From Streptomyces sp. WM6386 (GTDB taxonomy: Bacteria > Actinomycetota > Actinomycetes > Streptomycetales > Streptomycetaceae): a DNA stretch of 8,033 bases. Positions 1 through 4,659 of this stretch are shown piece by piece (within the stretch, counting starts at the first letter, position 1; each line of letters starts with the position of its first letter). The translations under genes were made by a program, and so were the position numbers. The stretch is from positions 1 through 8,033 of the forward strand of contig NZ_JXTE01000132.1 in NCBI RefSeq assembly GCF_000972385.1, given 5' to 3'. The notes under the pieces were generated by a model. That model did not search any database and had not been told where the DNA came from. It worked only from the letters and a program-made list of their open reading frames with translations.

Positions 1-674
1 TGTGTGTGCTGGGGCTTGCGGCCTGCGGGTCCCCGCGGGCGGGAGACAAGGGGCCGACCGCCCAAGCCGAGGGCCGGGTCGCCGCCGCCCCCGCAACCCC
101 CGCCCCCCCCCCGACCCCCCCCACCCCCGCCTCCGAGGAGACCGAGGGCGCGGACGTCCTCCCGTTCATGGAACTGCTTCTCGACATCGCCGAGCCGTGT
201 CTGCCGGCGGATCTCCCCACCTCATTGCCGCCGGAGGAGTTGGAGGATCTGGAGGAGGCGGAGGCGAGGGAGCCCGGCGGCACGGTCCCGCCCGAGGAGC
301 CCCTCCCCGTGCCGGACTACCCGGTACCCACCAGCGAGTCCAGGGATCCCGAGGCGGCCAAGAAGGAGACGGAACTGAGCTCCGTGGAGAAGTGCGAGGC
401 CCCTCTCCACGTCGACCGCATCACCGAGGCCCTCAAGAAGACCCCCGACCCGACAGCGGCCCAGGTCGCCGAGACACTGCACGATCTCGGCTACATCGCA
501 GAGCGCGTCGACATGCCCCGACGCGCCGCCGATCACGTCGAGTTCACCCTCGACCTGCGCGTGATGGACGGCCAACTGTGCCTGTCCGGCAGCACCACCG
601 GCACCAGGACGACCATCGAGGCGTACGGCGGCTCCCCGGAGGTCGAGTGCCAGGACGTGCGGCGCACGAGCTGA
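1..674 (+). CDS. Secreted lipoprotein of unknown function (5' end outside window)
   Basis: The reading frame is open from the left edge to the TGA at 672-674. It begins with the end of a signal peptide carrying a lipobox (L-A-A-C, followed by G-S). The lipidated cysteine is codon 24-26, so the true start lies upstream; the GTG at 6 would leave no usable signal peptide. After the cysteine comes a Pro/Ala-rich linker (about 25-45 residues), an acidic Glu/Pro-rich stretch, and a C-terminal globular part of about 95 residues (from the region of 385 onward). Four further cysteines (at about 65, 130, 192 and 215, counting from the codon at 6) could form two disulfides outside the membrane. I do not recognise the C-terminal domain. 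The gene converges on the acetyltransferase gene with only 13 bp between stop codons. C-homopolymer runs in the linker could make it prone to frameshift. Confidence 0.8.
   Translation, partial: CVLGLAACGSPRAGDKGPTAQAEGRVAAAPATPAPPPTPPTPASEETEGADVLPFMELLLDIAEPCLPADLPTSLPPEELEDLEEAEAREPGGTVPPEEPLPVPDYPVPTSESRDPEAAKKETELSSVEKCEAPLHVDRITEALKKTPDPTAAQVAETLHDLGYIAERVDMPRRAADHVEFTLDLRVMDGQLCLSGSTTGTRTTIEAYGGSPEVECQDVRRTS
103..128 (+). repeat. Poly-C tract inside the lipoprotein linker
   Basis: Runs of ten C (103-112), eight C (115-122) and five C (124-128) are separated only by GA and A. They encode the Pro-rich linker after the lipobox. A one-base slip in the ten-C run would shift the frame of everything downstream. 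Confidence 0.85.
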
Positions 675-704
675 CCGACGGGAGCCCTCAACGCCCCCAG
701 TCGG
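675..704. terminator. Weak inverted repeat across the convergent 3' ends
   Basis: CCGAC (675-679) and GTCGG (700-704) are complementary and bracket the 13-bp gap between the lipoprotein stop and the acetyltransferase stop, extending into the acetyltransferase gene's 3' end. The inner pairing is poor and there is no T tract, so this is at best a weak bidirectional terminator. Confidence 0.25.
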
Positions 705-1248
705 CGCGGGTGAGTTCGTACTCGACCTCCCCGTGCTCAGACCCCTCGATCGCCTCCGGCCACTCGCTGCTGAACCCCCGTACGAACCTCAGCCCCGCCT
801 TCTCCATCACCCGCCGGGACCCCGCGTTGACGGTCATCGTGTTCGCGGTGACGCGCTCCACGCCCAGCTCGCCGAACCCCTTGTCGATCAGCGCCCGGCA
901 ACCCTCGGTGGCATAACCCCGGCCCCACACGTCCTTGTTCAGCCGGTAACCCAGCTCCACGACCTCGGCACTGTGCTCCTCCAGTGGCCGGAACTCGAAC
1001 CATCCCAGGAAGGCGCCCGTCGTCTTCTCCTCGGCGGCCCAGAAGCCGCGGGTGCCGAGGCAGGGGTGGTCGTGGAGGAGGTGCGGGAGGGAACGGGTGC
1101 GGATGGCGTCGAGGGAGGTCGGCTTGCCGCCGTTGAGGTAGCGCATGACGTCGGGGTCGTTGTCCAGCGCGAACAGGGCCGCGACATCGGCGTCGGTGTC
1201 GGTGAAGGCGCGCAGCCGCAGCCGTTCGGTGGTCAGGAAGACATCCAT
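688..1248 (-). CDS. GNAT N-acetyltransferase, RimJ/RimL type
   Basis: The predicted protein has 186 residues, the normal size for the Acetyltransf_3 (RimJ/RimL-like) branch of the GNAT superfamily, which transfers acetyl from acetyl-CoA to an amine. The N-terminus (TTERLRLRAF, residues 6-15) is the typical first strand. Residues 98-115 (ELGYRL, then WGRGYATE) form the central strand and the pyrophosphate-binding loop (R/Q-x-x-G-x-G/A type). Residues 141-152 (N-x-x-S-x-x-VMEKAG) are the usual C-terminal CoA-side motif. The ATG at 1246-1248 was chosen because GAGGA (complement of 1256-1260) lies 7 nt upstream. The same frame stays open far upstream, but only as a shadow of the next gene. It is the second gene of a minus-strand pair, 32 bp after the hydrolase stop, so it is probably co-transcribed. 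The substrate (protein N-terminus, antibiotic or small amine) cannot be told from sequence. Confidence 0.93.
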   Translation of the reverse strand: MDVFLTTERLRLRAFTDTDADVAALFALDNDPDVMRYLNGGKPTSLDAIRTRSLPHLLHDHPCLGTRGFWAAEEKTTGAFLGWFEFRPLEEHSAEVVELGYRLNKDVWGRGYATEGCRALIDKGFGELGVERVTANTMTVNAGSRRVMEKAGLRFVRGFSSEWPEAIEGSEHGEVEYELTRADWGR

Positions 1249-1280
1249 GGCGCGATCCTCGTCATCGTCCGGCAAACACG

Positions 1281-2087
1281 TCAGCGGCCGTTCGAGTGGT
1301 GCCCCAGCGGCCTCGTGAACTCCTCGACGGCCTGCGCCAGTTGTTCCGGCTCTTCCAGGTGGACGTCGTGACCGGCCGCCGCCACCACCGTCACCCGTGT
1401 GTCCGGGCGCAGCTCCCGCATGTCGGCGGCCTCCGTCGGACGCATCGTGCCGTTCTCGCCCTGGACCACGAGTGTCGGGCAGGTGATGCGCGACCACTCC
1501 TGCCAGTAGGCGTTCTCGGCCAGTTCGGCCAGTGAGTCGACCATGCGGTCCCGGTCGAAGCGCGGATGCCAGCCGTCCGCGCGTTCCTCCAGCCCCCTCG
1601 CCCACCCCTCGTGACCGAGGAAGCCCTCGGCCTCCGCGAGGGACCGGAACGGCGTCGGCCAGCCGTCCAGCCATCCCCCGATCTGCGCCGGTACGTCCGG
1701 ACTCGGACCGGCCGGACCCGCCTCTACGAGGATCAGCGCGTCCACCAGTTCCGGGCGGGCGGACGCCAGCAGCATCGCCGTATGGCCGCCGAGGGACTGG
1801 CCGATGAGGGTTACGGGTCCCAGCTCGAGTTCCTCGATCAGGGTCGCCGCGTCCTCGACGTAGGACGCGCGGGTCACTTCGGGCGGGTGGCGGGTGCTGG
1901 CGCCGTGGGCGCGGGCGTCGTACGACACCACGCGGAAGCCGGAGGTGAGGAGGCGCGGGATCAGGGCGTCCCACTCCCCCATGTGGCCGGCCAGGCCGTG
2001 CAGGAGGAGGGCGGTGCGGGGCGCGCCGGGGCGGGGGTGGTCGCGGTAGGCGACGCGGGTGCCGTCGGGCATGGTGACGTGGTTCAA
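1281..2087 (-). CDS. Alpha/beta-fold hydrolase
   Basis: The predicted 268-residue protein has the standard alpha/beta hydrolase layout. It contains an oxyanion-hole HG (residues 30-31), a strand ending in YDARAHGAS, and the nucleophile elbow G-Q-S-L-G with Ser98. The catalytic His is at 240 in AGHDVHLEEP, near the C-terminus. The acid is less clear: the usual Asp after strand 7 is not seen (the segment reads VVQGENG), so Glu211, or Glu122 at the end of strand 6 (LILVEAG), may serve. Such enzymes cleave esters, lactones, epoxides or C-C bonds; the substrate is not predictable. The start is a TTG (2085-2087) with AGGGG (complement of 2092-2096) 4 nt upstream. An ATG at 2070-2072 is the alternative but has no ribosome binding site at normal distance. 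It is first in a probable two-gene operon with the acetyltransferase and is divergent from the gene at 2308. Confidence 0.92.
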   Translation of the reverse strand: MNHVTMPDGTRVAYRDHPRPGAPRTALLLHGLAGHMGEWDALIPRLLTSGFRVVSYDARAHGASTRHPPEVTRASYVEDAATLIEELELGPVTLIGQSLGGHTAMLLASARPELVDALILVEAGPAGPSPDVPAQIGGWLDGWPTPFRSLAEAEGFLGHEGWARGLEERADGWHPRFDRDRMVDSLAELAENAYWQEWSRITCPTLVVQGENGTMRPTEAADMRELRPDTRVTVVAAAGHDVHLEEPEQLAQAVEEFTRPLGHHSNGR

Positions 2088-2132
2088 GGTGCCCCTGTTT
2101 CTCTGTGACGGCCCGTCTCCGCGGCAGGCGGC

Positions 2133-2216
2133 AGCCTGTCCGTCTCCTATGACTGGCCGCCCGTCTTCTATGACTGGCCGCCCGTCTTCTATGACTGGCC
2201 GCCCGTCTTCTGTGAC
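2133..2216. repeat. Four-unit 21-bp tandem repeat in a divergent promoter region
   Basis: Three 21-bp units are perfect and contiguous on the plus strand (2148-2168, 2169-2189, 2190-2210; core TATGACTGGCCGCCCGTCTT). Read on the minus strand the array makes four units of the form GTCAYAGRAGACGG plus 7 nt: 2196-2216 (C variant), 2175-2195, 2154-2174, and a degenerate copy at 2133-2153. More decayed copies (TGTGACGGCCCGTCTCC, 2104-2120) continue toward the hydrolase start. The period is about two helical turns, so all copies face the same side of the DNA. The array lies between the divergent starts at 2087 and 2308. A regulator-binding array is plausible, but it could be a simple minisatellite. 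Confidence 0.9.
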
Positions 2217-2232
2217 TGCCCTGTTGCCGGAA

Positions 2233-2250
2233 CTGTGGGCTCCGCCACAG
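2233..2250. promoter_or_regulatory. Six-bp inverted repeat upstream of the membrane-protein gene
   Basis: CTGTGG (2233-2238) and CCACAG (2245-2250) are perfect complements separated by GCTCCG. The repeat lies 57 bp before the ATG at 2308 and next to the 21-bp array, in the region shared by two divergent genes. It could be an operator half-site pair or a short hairpin. No convincing -35/-10 pair was found beside it. Confidence 0.35.
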
Positions 2251-2307
2251 CCGTAGAGATCGTGCGCTGTTGGACTCGGCGTTCAGGAGATCACACCGGG
2301 GGGCGCG

Positions 2308-2805
2308 ATGGCTTGGCTGAGCATGCTGTTGTTCGTGATTGCGGCGATCACAGCCGTCGCCCTCACCGGGTACGGCTTCGGCCGCCTGGCCGACCATGGC
2401 CTACGGCGGTCCGGTCTCCCGGTGATACTCCGCAGCGTCGCCGCGCTCGCGGGTGCCGCCGCGGTCGCCCTCTACGCCCTCGGGCTGCTGGGGGTCATCG
2501 GCGCGATCATGACGGCGCAGGACGGGGGCACGGACTCGGCCCCGCCGCAGTCCTGCCGTACGCCGGGCTGGTGGGAGCGGCACGAACAGGGCATCGAGAT
2601 CGTCGACTGGTCGGTGAGCTACCTGCCGCTCGGGTTCGTGTGCGAGACCAGCGACGGCGGGAGCTACGACAACGGTGACGTGCCGGGGTACGTCAATCCC
2701 GCCGCCCTGGGCCTCGCCCTCTCCGCCGCCGGATGCGCCGTCGGCTCGGGATACGCGACGGAGCTGCGCACCCGCAGGCGCGAGGCTCTGCGGGAGGGCC
2801 GGTAG
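2308..2805 (+). CDS. Small membrane protein of unknown function, three predicted TM segments
   Basis: The predicted protein has 165 residues. Hydrophobic segments lie at about residues 3-24, 43-69 and 129-149, with a polar loop of about 60 residues between the second and third, and a short Arg-rich tail (TRRREALREGR) that should be cytoplasmic. The long loop has Cys83 and Cys112 and several Trp/Tyr; if it is outside the membrane, the two cysteines could form a disulfide. By the positive-inside rule the RLADHGLRR segment (26-34) is cytoplasmic, which places the cysteine loop outside. I recognise no enzymatic motif. The ATG at 2308 is preceded by a G run (about 2298-2303) that may act as a poor ribosome binding site. 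The gene is divergent from the hydrolase and is followed by a hairpin at 2819-2840. Codon use (G/C at third positions) supports it as a real gene. Confidence 0.82.
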   Translation: MAWLSMLLFVIAAITAVALTGYGFGRLADHGLRRSGLPVILRSVAALAGAAAVALYALGLLGVIGAIMTAQDGGTDSAPPQSCRTPGWWERHEQGIEIVDWSVSYLPLGFVCETSDGGSYDNGDVPGYVNPAALGLALSAAGCAVGSGYATELRTRRREALREGR

Positions 2806-2818
2806 GAGTGCCGGTGGG

Positions 2819-2840
2819 AACGCCGTTCGGGGGCGGCGTT
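2819..2840 (+). terminator. Hairpin terminator candidate after the membrane-protein gene
   Basis: AACGCCG (2819-2825) and CGGCGTT (2834-2840) are exact complements with an 8-nt loop, 13 nt after the stop at 2805. There is no long T tract, which is common for Streptomyces terminators. Confidence 0.55.
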
Positions 2841-2888
2841 AGCCTCGGGACATATCGAACGTGATCGCCAGAAGTGACACCAGTTCTC

Positions 2889-2894
2889 AGGAGG
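2889..2894 (+). promoter_or_regulatory. Strong ribosome binding site (AGGAGG)
   Basis: A perfect AGGAGG lies 5 nt before the ATG at 2900. It fixes the start of the 100-residue protein and rules out in-frame start codons further upstream such as the one at 2861. Confidence 0.9.
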
Positions 2895-2899
2895 CAGGC

Positions 2900-3202
2900 A
2901 TGGCGAAGGTTCCGAGCGCGGTGGTCGCGGCGGGCGGGCTCGTCGGTGGGTACGGCGTGGCCCGTTGGACCGGGAAGCGGCAGCTGGGCGGGGTCGTGCT
3001 GGCGGTCGCCGGGGCCGCGGCCGCGCAGCAGTGGCGACGGCAGGCGGGCGGGAAGGCCGCGGGTGCGCTGTCGGCCGCGTATGTCGCCGGCTTCGCGGGG
3101 TCGCATCCGCTGGCCAAGAAGGTGGGTGCCTGGCCCGCGGTGTTCGGGGTGGCGGGTGCGGTGGCCCTGGCGTCGTGGGCGGTGGCGGACCGGCGGGGCT
3201 GA
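2900..3202 (+). CDS. Small Ala/Gly-rich membrane protein of unknown function
   Basis: The predicted protein has 100 residues. The ATG at 2900 follows a perfect AGGAGG. The sequence is rich in Ala, Gly and Val, with hydrophobic stretches at about residues 5-21, 29-43, 52-67 and 74-95. They are separated by short basic turns (RWTGKR at 22-27, WRRQAGGK at 45-52, KK at 73-74), and the chain ends in ADRRG. The alternation of short helices and basic turns suggests two to four membrane passes or a membrane-associated bundle. There are no cysteines and no recognised motif. It sits 94 bp after the previous gene, with a hairpin between them, so it probably has its own promoter. A hairpin follows its stop. 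The small size makes function prediction unsafe, but the ribosome binding site and codon use support a real gene. Confidence 0.8.
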   Translation: MAKVPSAVVAAGGLVGGYGVARWTGKRQLGGVVLAVAGAAAAQQWRRQAGGKAAGALSAAYVAGFAGSHPLAKKVGAWPAVFGVAGAVALASWAVADRRG

Positions 3203-3204
3203 GG

Positions 3205-3245
3205 GGCGCCTGTCGCCGCCTCTCCGGCAGAGGCCGCCCGGCGCC
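3205..3245 (+). terminator. Terminator-like hairpin after the 100-residue gene
   Basis: GCCTCT (3218-3223) and AGAGGC (3229-3234) form a 6-bp stem with a CCGGC loop. GGCGCC copies at 3205-3210 and 3240-3245 can close an outer stem with small internal mismatches. It begins 3 nt after the stop at 3202. No T tract is present. Confidence 0.45.
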
Positions 3246-3260
3246 TATATCGCGCGCCGT

Positions 3261-3326
3261 GAACGGGCCCTCGCCGGTACCGTCTCTTCCGGACGAACGG
3301 GCCCTCGCCGGTACCGTCTGGTCCGG
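3261..3326 (+). repeat. Direct repeat, 34-bp period, two copies, in the leader of the next gene
   Basis: A 25-bp sequence (starting GAACGGGCCCTCGCC, containing the palindrome CGGTACCG) occurs identically at 3261-3285 and 3295-3319. Each copy is followed after two bases by TCCGG, so identity is 30 of 32. The second copy is bracketed by the inverted repeat CCGGAC (3289-3294) / GTCCGG (3321-3326). The pair ends about 20 bp before the probable start at 3346. Duplicated operator sites or a structured leader are the likeliest roles. Confidence 0.88.
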
Positions 3327-3345
3327 CACGAGGGGGATGGGCAGG

Positions 3346-4092
3346 ATGAGGCTGGGGATCACGGAGCATCGGGTGCGGCTCGGTCCGGAGGAGTACCGGG
3401 TGCTGCGTACGACCGGGCTGCGCCGTGCGCTGTGCGGTGACACCGGGCACTGGCTGGACTTCCGGGTGGACCGCGAGGCCGCGGCAGAGCTGGCGGCGGC
3501 CTGGCTGCTGGCCGCACGCTCGCCCCGCTCGCTGGTGCACGTGCCGCTGCGGAAGCGTGGCGAGCGGCCTGTGGGTCCTCATCCGCCCGAGCCGCATCAA
3601 TCCCGTGACCTGCTGCTGGTGCATCACTCCCGGCAGTTCCCGGCCTCCCGCTGGAAGGCGGTCCGGGCCCGGCTGGGGCACGGCAGCCCGCACACGGTCG
3701 AATTCCGCCGGGCCGACTTCCCCGCCGGCGAGGACCGCCCCGTTCCCGGTGCCCATCACGCCGAGTTCCGCGACCGGGTCCGGCTGACCACCGCCGCCGA
3801 CACCCTCGTGCTGAGCGGCAGCGCCGTGCCCTTCGCGGATGCCGCCGCGGACTTCCTCGACCTGGCCGACACGGGGCCCGGCTGGGACATCCGATGGCGC
3901 GGGTCCGGCGGGCACGCGTGCGCCGAACTGCACCCGGCCTCCGGTCTGTTGGACCGTTCGGTGCCCCTGATGCATGTCGAGTACTGCCCGGACTGGGAGC
4001 CGGCACCGGCAGGCGGCCAGGGCCCACGCCGATCCGTCAGAAGGGCCCTGAGCGGGTCGGGTGAATTCCTCTACGGTTCGGCGGCGCCCTGA
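3346..4092 (+). CDS. Conserved-looking cytoplasmic protein of unknown function
   Basis: The predicted protein has 248 residues, no signal peptide and no membrane segment. The frame is also open far upstream, overlapping the previous gene, but the start is placed at the ATG at 3346, because AGGGGG (3331-3336) lies 9 nt before it. An in-frame ATG at 3337 directly abuts that purine run and is less likely. The N-terminal part (residues 1-65) looks like a compact mixed alpha/beta unit with an Ala/Leu-rich helix (44-58). The middle is His- and Arg-rich (68-145), and the C-terminal half contains a likely strand-helix unit (TLVLSGSAVPFADAAADFLDL within 153-173). Cysteines lie at 30, 192 and 214, and several histidines are scattered, but no clear metal motif or catalytic motif is seen. 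I do not recognise the family. It converges on the VOC-fold gene across a 105-bp spacer. Confidence 0.8.
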   Translation: MRLGITEHRVRLGPEEYRVLRTTGLRRALCGDTGHWLDFRVDREAAAELAAAWLLAARSPRSLVHVPLRKRGERPVGPHPPEPHQSRDLLLVHHSRQFPASRWKAVRARLGHGSPHTVEFRRADFPAGEDRPVPGAHHAEFRDRVRLTTAADTLVLSGSAVPFADAAADFLDLADTGPGWDIRWRGSGGHACAELHPASGLLDRSVPLMHVEYCPDWEPAPAGGQGPRRSVRRALSGSGEFLYGSAAP

Positions 4093-4197
4093 AGGGGCGC
4101 GGGGCCGTATCACTATGCGGCTCCGCCGCGGGGCGCGACCAGCCACGACGGCGCCGCGCACGGCCGACGGCGCATCGCGGCTCTTCCCGCGGAGCGC
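4093..4197. repeat. Streptomyces-type intergenic spacer with hairpin, probable bidirectional terminator
   Basis: This spacer separates convergent genes. It has two copies of GGGGCGCG (4094-4101 and 4130-4137) around a hairpin GCGGC-TCC-GCCGC (4117-4129), then GCGCGACCAGCCACGACG (4133-4150) and a smaller stem GCCG-CGCA-CGGC (4153-4164). From memory, strings very close to GGGGCGCGGGG...GCGCGACCAGCCACGACG recur downstream of many unrelated Streptomyces genes. I therefore read it as a dispersed 3'-end element that also terminates transcription; the recurrence was not searched. Confidence 0.55.
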
Positions 4198-4557
4198 TCA
4201 GCTCCGGTGCGTCAGCACGTTCACCACCTGCCCGTTCGGGTCCCGCACGAAGAAGCGCCGTACGCCCCACTCCTCGTCCCGCAACTCCCGTACGACGTCC
4301 GCGCCCGCGGCCACGACCTGCGCGTACACCGCGTCCACGTCCTCGACCTCGACGCTGAGGTCGGGCACTACGGGGGCCGTGCGTTCCTCGGTGAAGAAGC
4401 TGATCTGGGCGGTGGGGTTGGCGGGTGAGGCGAGGGTGACGACCCACCCCATGTCCATTACCTCGCGGAAGCCGAGGAGGCCGTAGAAGTCACGGCTGGC
4501 CTTCATCGCCTCCTCCGACTCGACCTGGAAGTCGGGCATGATCCGGCGGACGGTCAT
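4198..4557 (-). CDS. VOC/glyoxalase-fold family protein
   Basis: The predicted protein has 119 residues, the size of one VOC (vicinal oxygen chelate) module made of two beta-alpha-beta-beta-beta units. The first strand reads RRIMPDFQV (4-12). Then come a helix with FYGLLGF (24-30), the strand pair around VMDMGWVVTLAS (33-44) and ISFFTE (52-57). The second half has VSVEVEDVDAVYAQV-like spacing (68-82, Val/Glu/Asp-rich), GVRRFFVRDPNGQVVNVL (98-115) and a C-terminal His117. The RDPNG-x-xxNV signature is typical of glyoxalase/bleomycin-resistance-like proteins. Members are dioxygenases, lyases or binding proteins; the short chain and the lack of a clear metal triad leave the activity open. The ATG at 4555-4557 has GAGGAG (complement of 4566-4571) 8 nt upstream. 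A GATAAC on the minus strand (complement of 4592-4597) could be a -10 element, without a good -35. The gene is divergent from the alginate-lyase gene. Confidence 0.9.
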   Translation of the reverse strand: MTVRRIMPDFQVESEEAMKASRDFYGLLGFREVMDMGWVVTLASPANPTAQISFFTEERTAPVVPDLSVEVEDVDAVYAQVVAAGADVVRELRDEEWGVRRFFVRDPNGQVVNVLTHRS

Positions 4558-4645
4558 GGGTACGTCTCCTCGCAGTCGCCGTCGACTTTCTGTTATCTCC
4601 GCTCCCACCCTCGCGTCTCCTGACCGTCCCCAGCCACAGGCACGC

Positions 4646-4650
4646 GAGGA
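4646..4650 (+). promoter_or_regulatory. Ribosome binding site GAGGA that decides the start of the lyase gene
   Basis: GAGGA directly abuts the ATG at 4651, leaving no spacer, but lies 9 nt before the in-frame GTG at 4660. This favours GTG 4660 as the real start. Confidence 0.65.
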
Positions 4651-4659
4651 ATGACGCAC

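Noticed and set aside
6..8. GTG 6 as the start of the lipoprotein
   Set aside because: It would give only six residues before the lipobox cysteine, and the frame is open to the window edge, so the signal peptide must begin outside.
2133..2216. CRISPR array
   Set aside because: The 21-bp units are directly contiguous with no spacers between them.
2059..2256. Plus-strand 65-residue frame with repeated MTGRPSS
   Set aside because: It arises because the 21-bp repeat is a multiple of three. It overlaps the hydrolase start antisense, has no ribosome binding site, and is a by-product of the array.
688..2397. A 569-codon minus-strand open frame joining the acetyltransferase to upstream sequence
   Set aside because: Only the last 186 codons encode a recognisable protein (GNAT). 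The rest is an Arg/Pro/Gly-rich shadow of the hydrolase gene and of the 21-bp repeats.
2861..2899. Upstream in-frame start for the 100-residue protein
   Set aside because: The perfect AGGAGG at 2889-2894 sits inside this extension and points to ATG 2900.
3246..3251. TATATC as a -10 promoter element for the gene at 3346
   Set aside because: No acceptable -35 hexamer is found 16-19 bp upstream.
2887..4161. Long minus-strand frame opposite the 100-residue and 248-residue genes
   Set aside because: It has shadow composition, and the plus-strand genes have good ribosome binding sites and codon bias.
4651..4653. ATG 4651 as start of the lyase gene
   Set aside because: The only ribosome binding site (GAGGA 4646-4650) touches it. 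GTG 4660 has proper 9-nt spacing and still leaves the full Tat signal. Not fully excluded.
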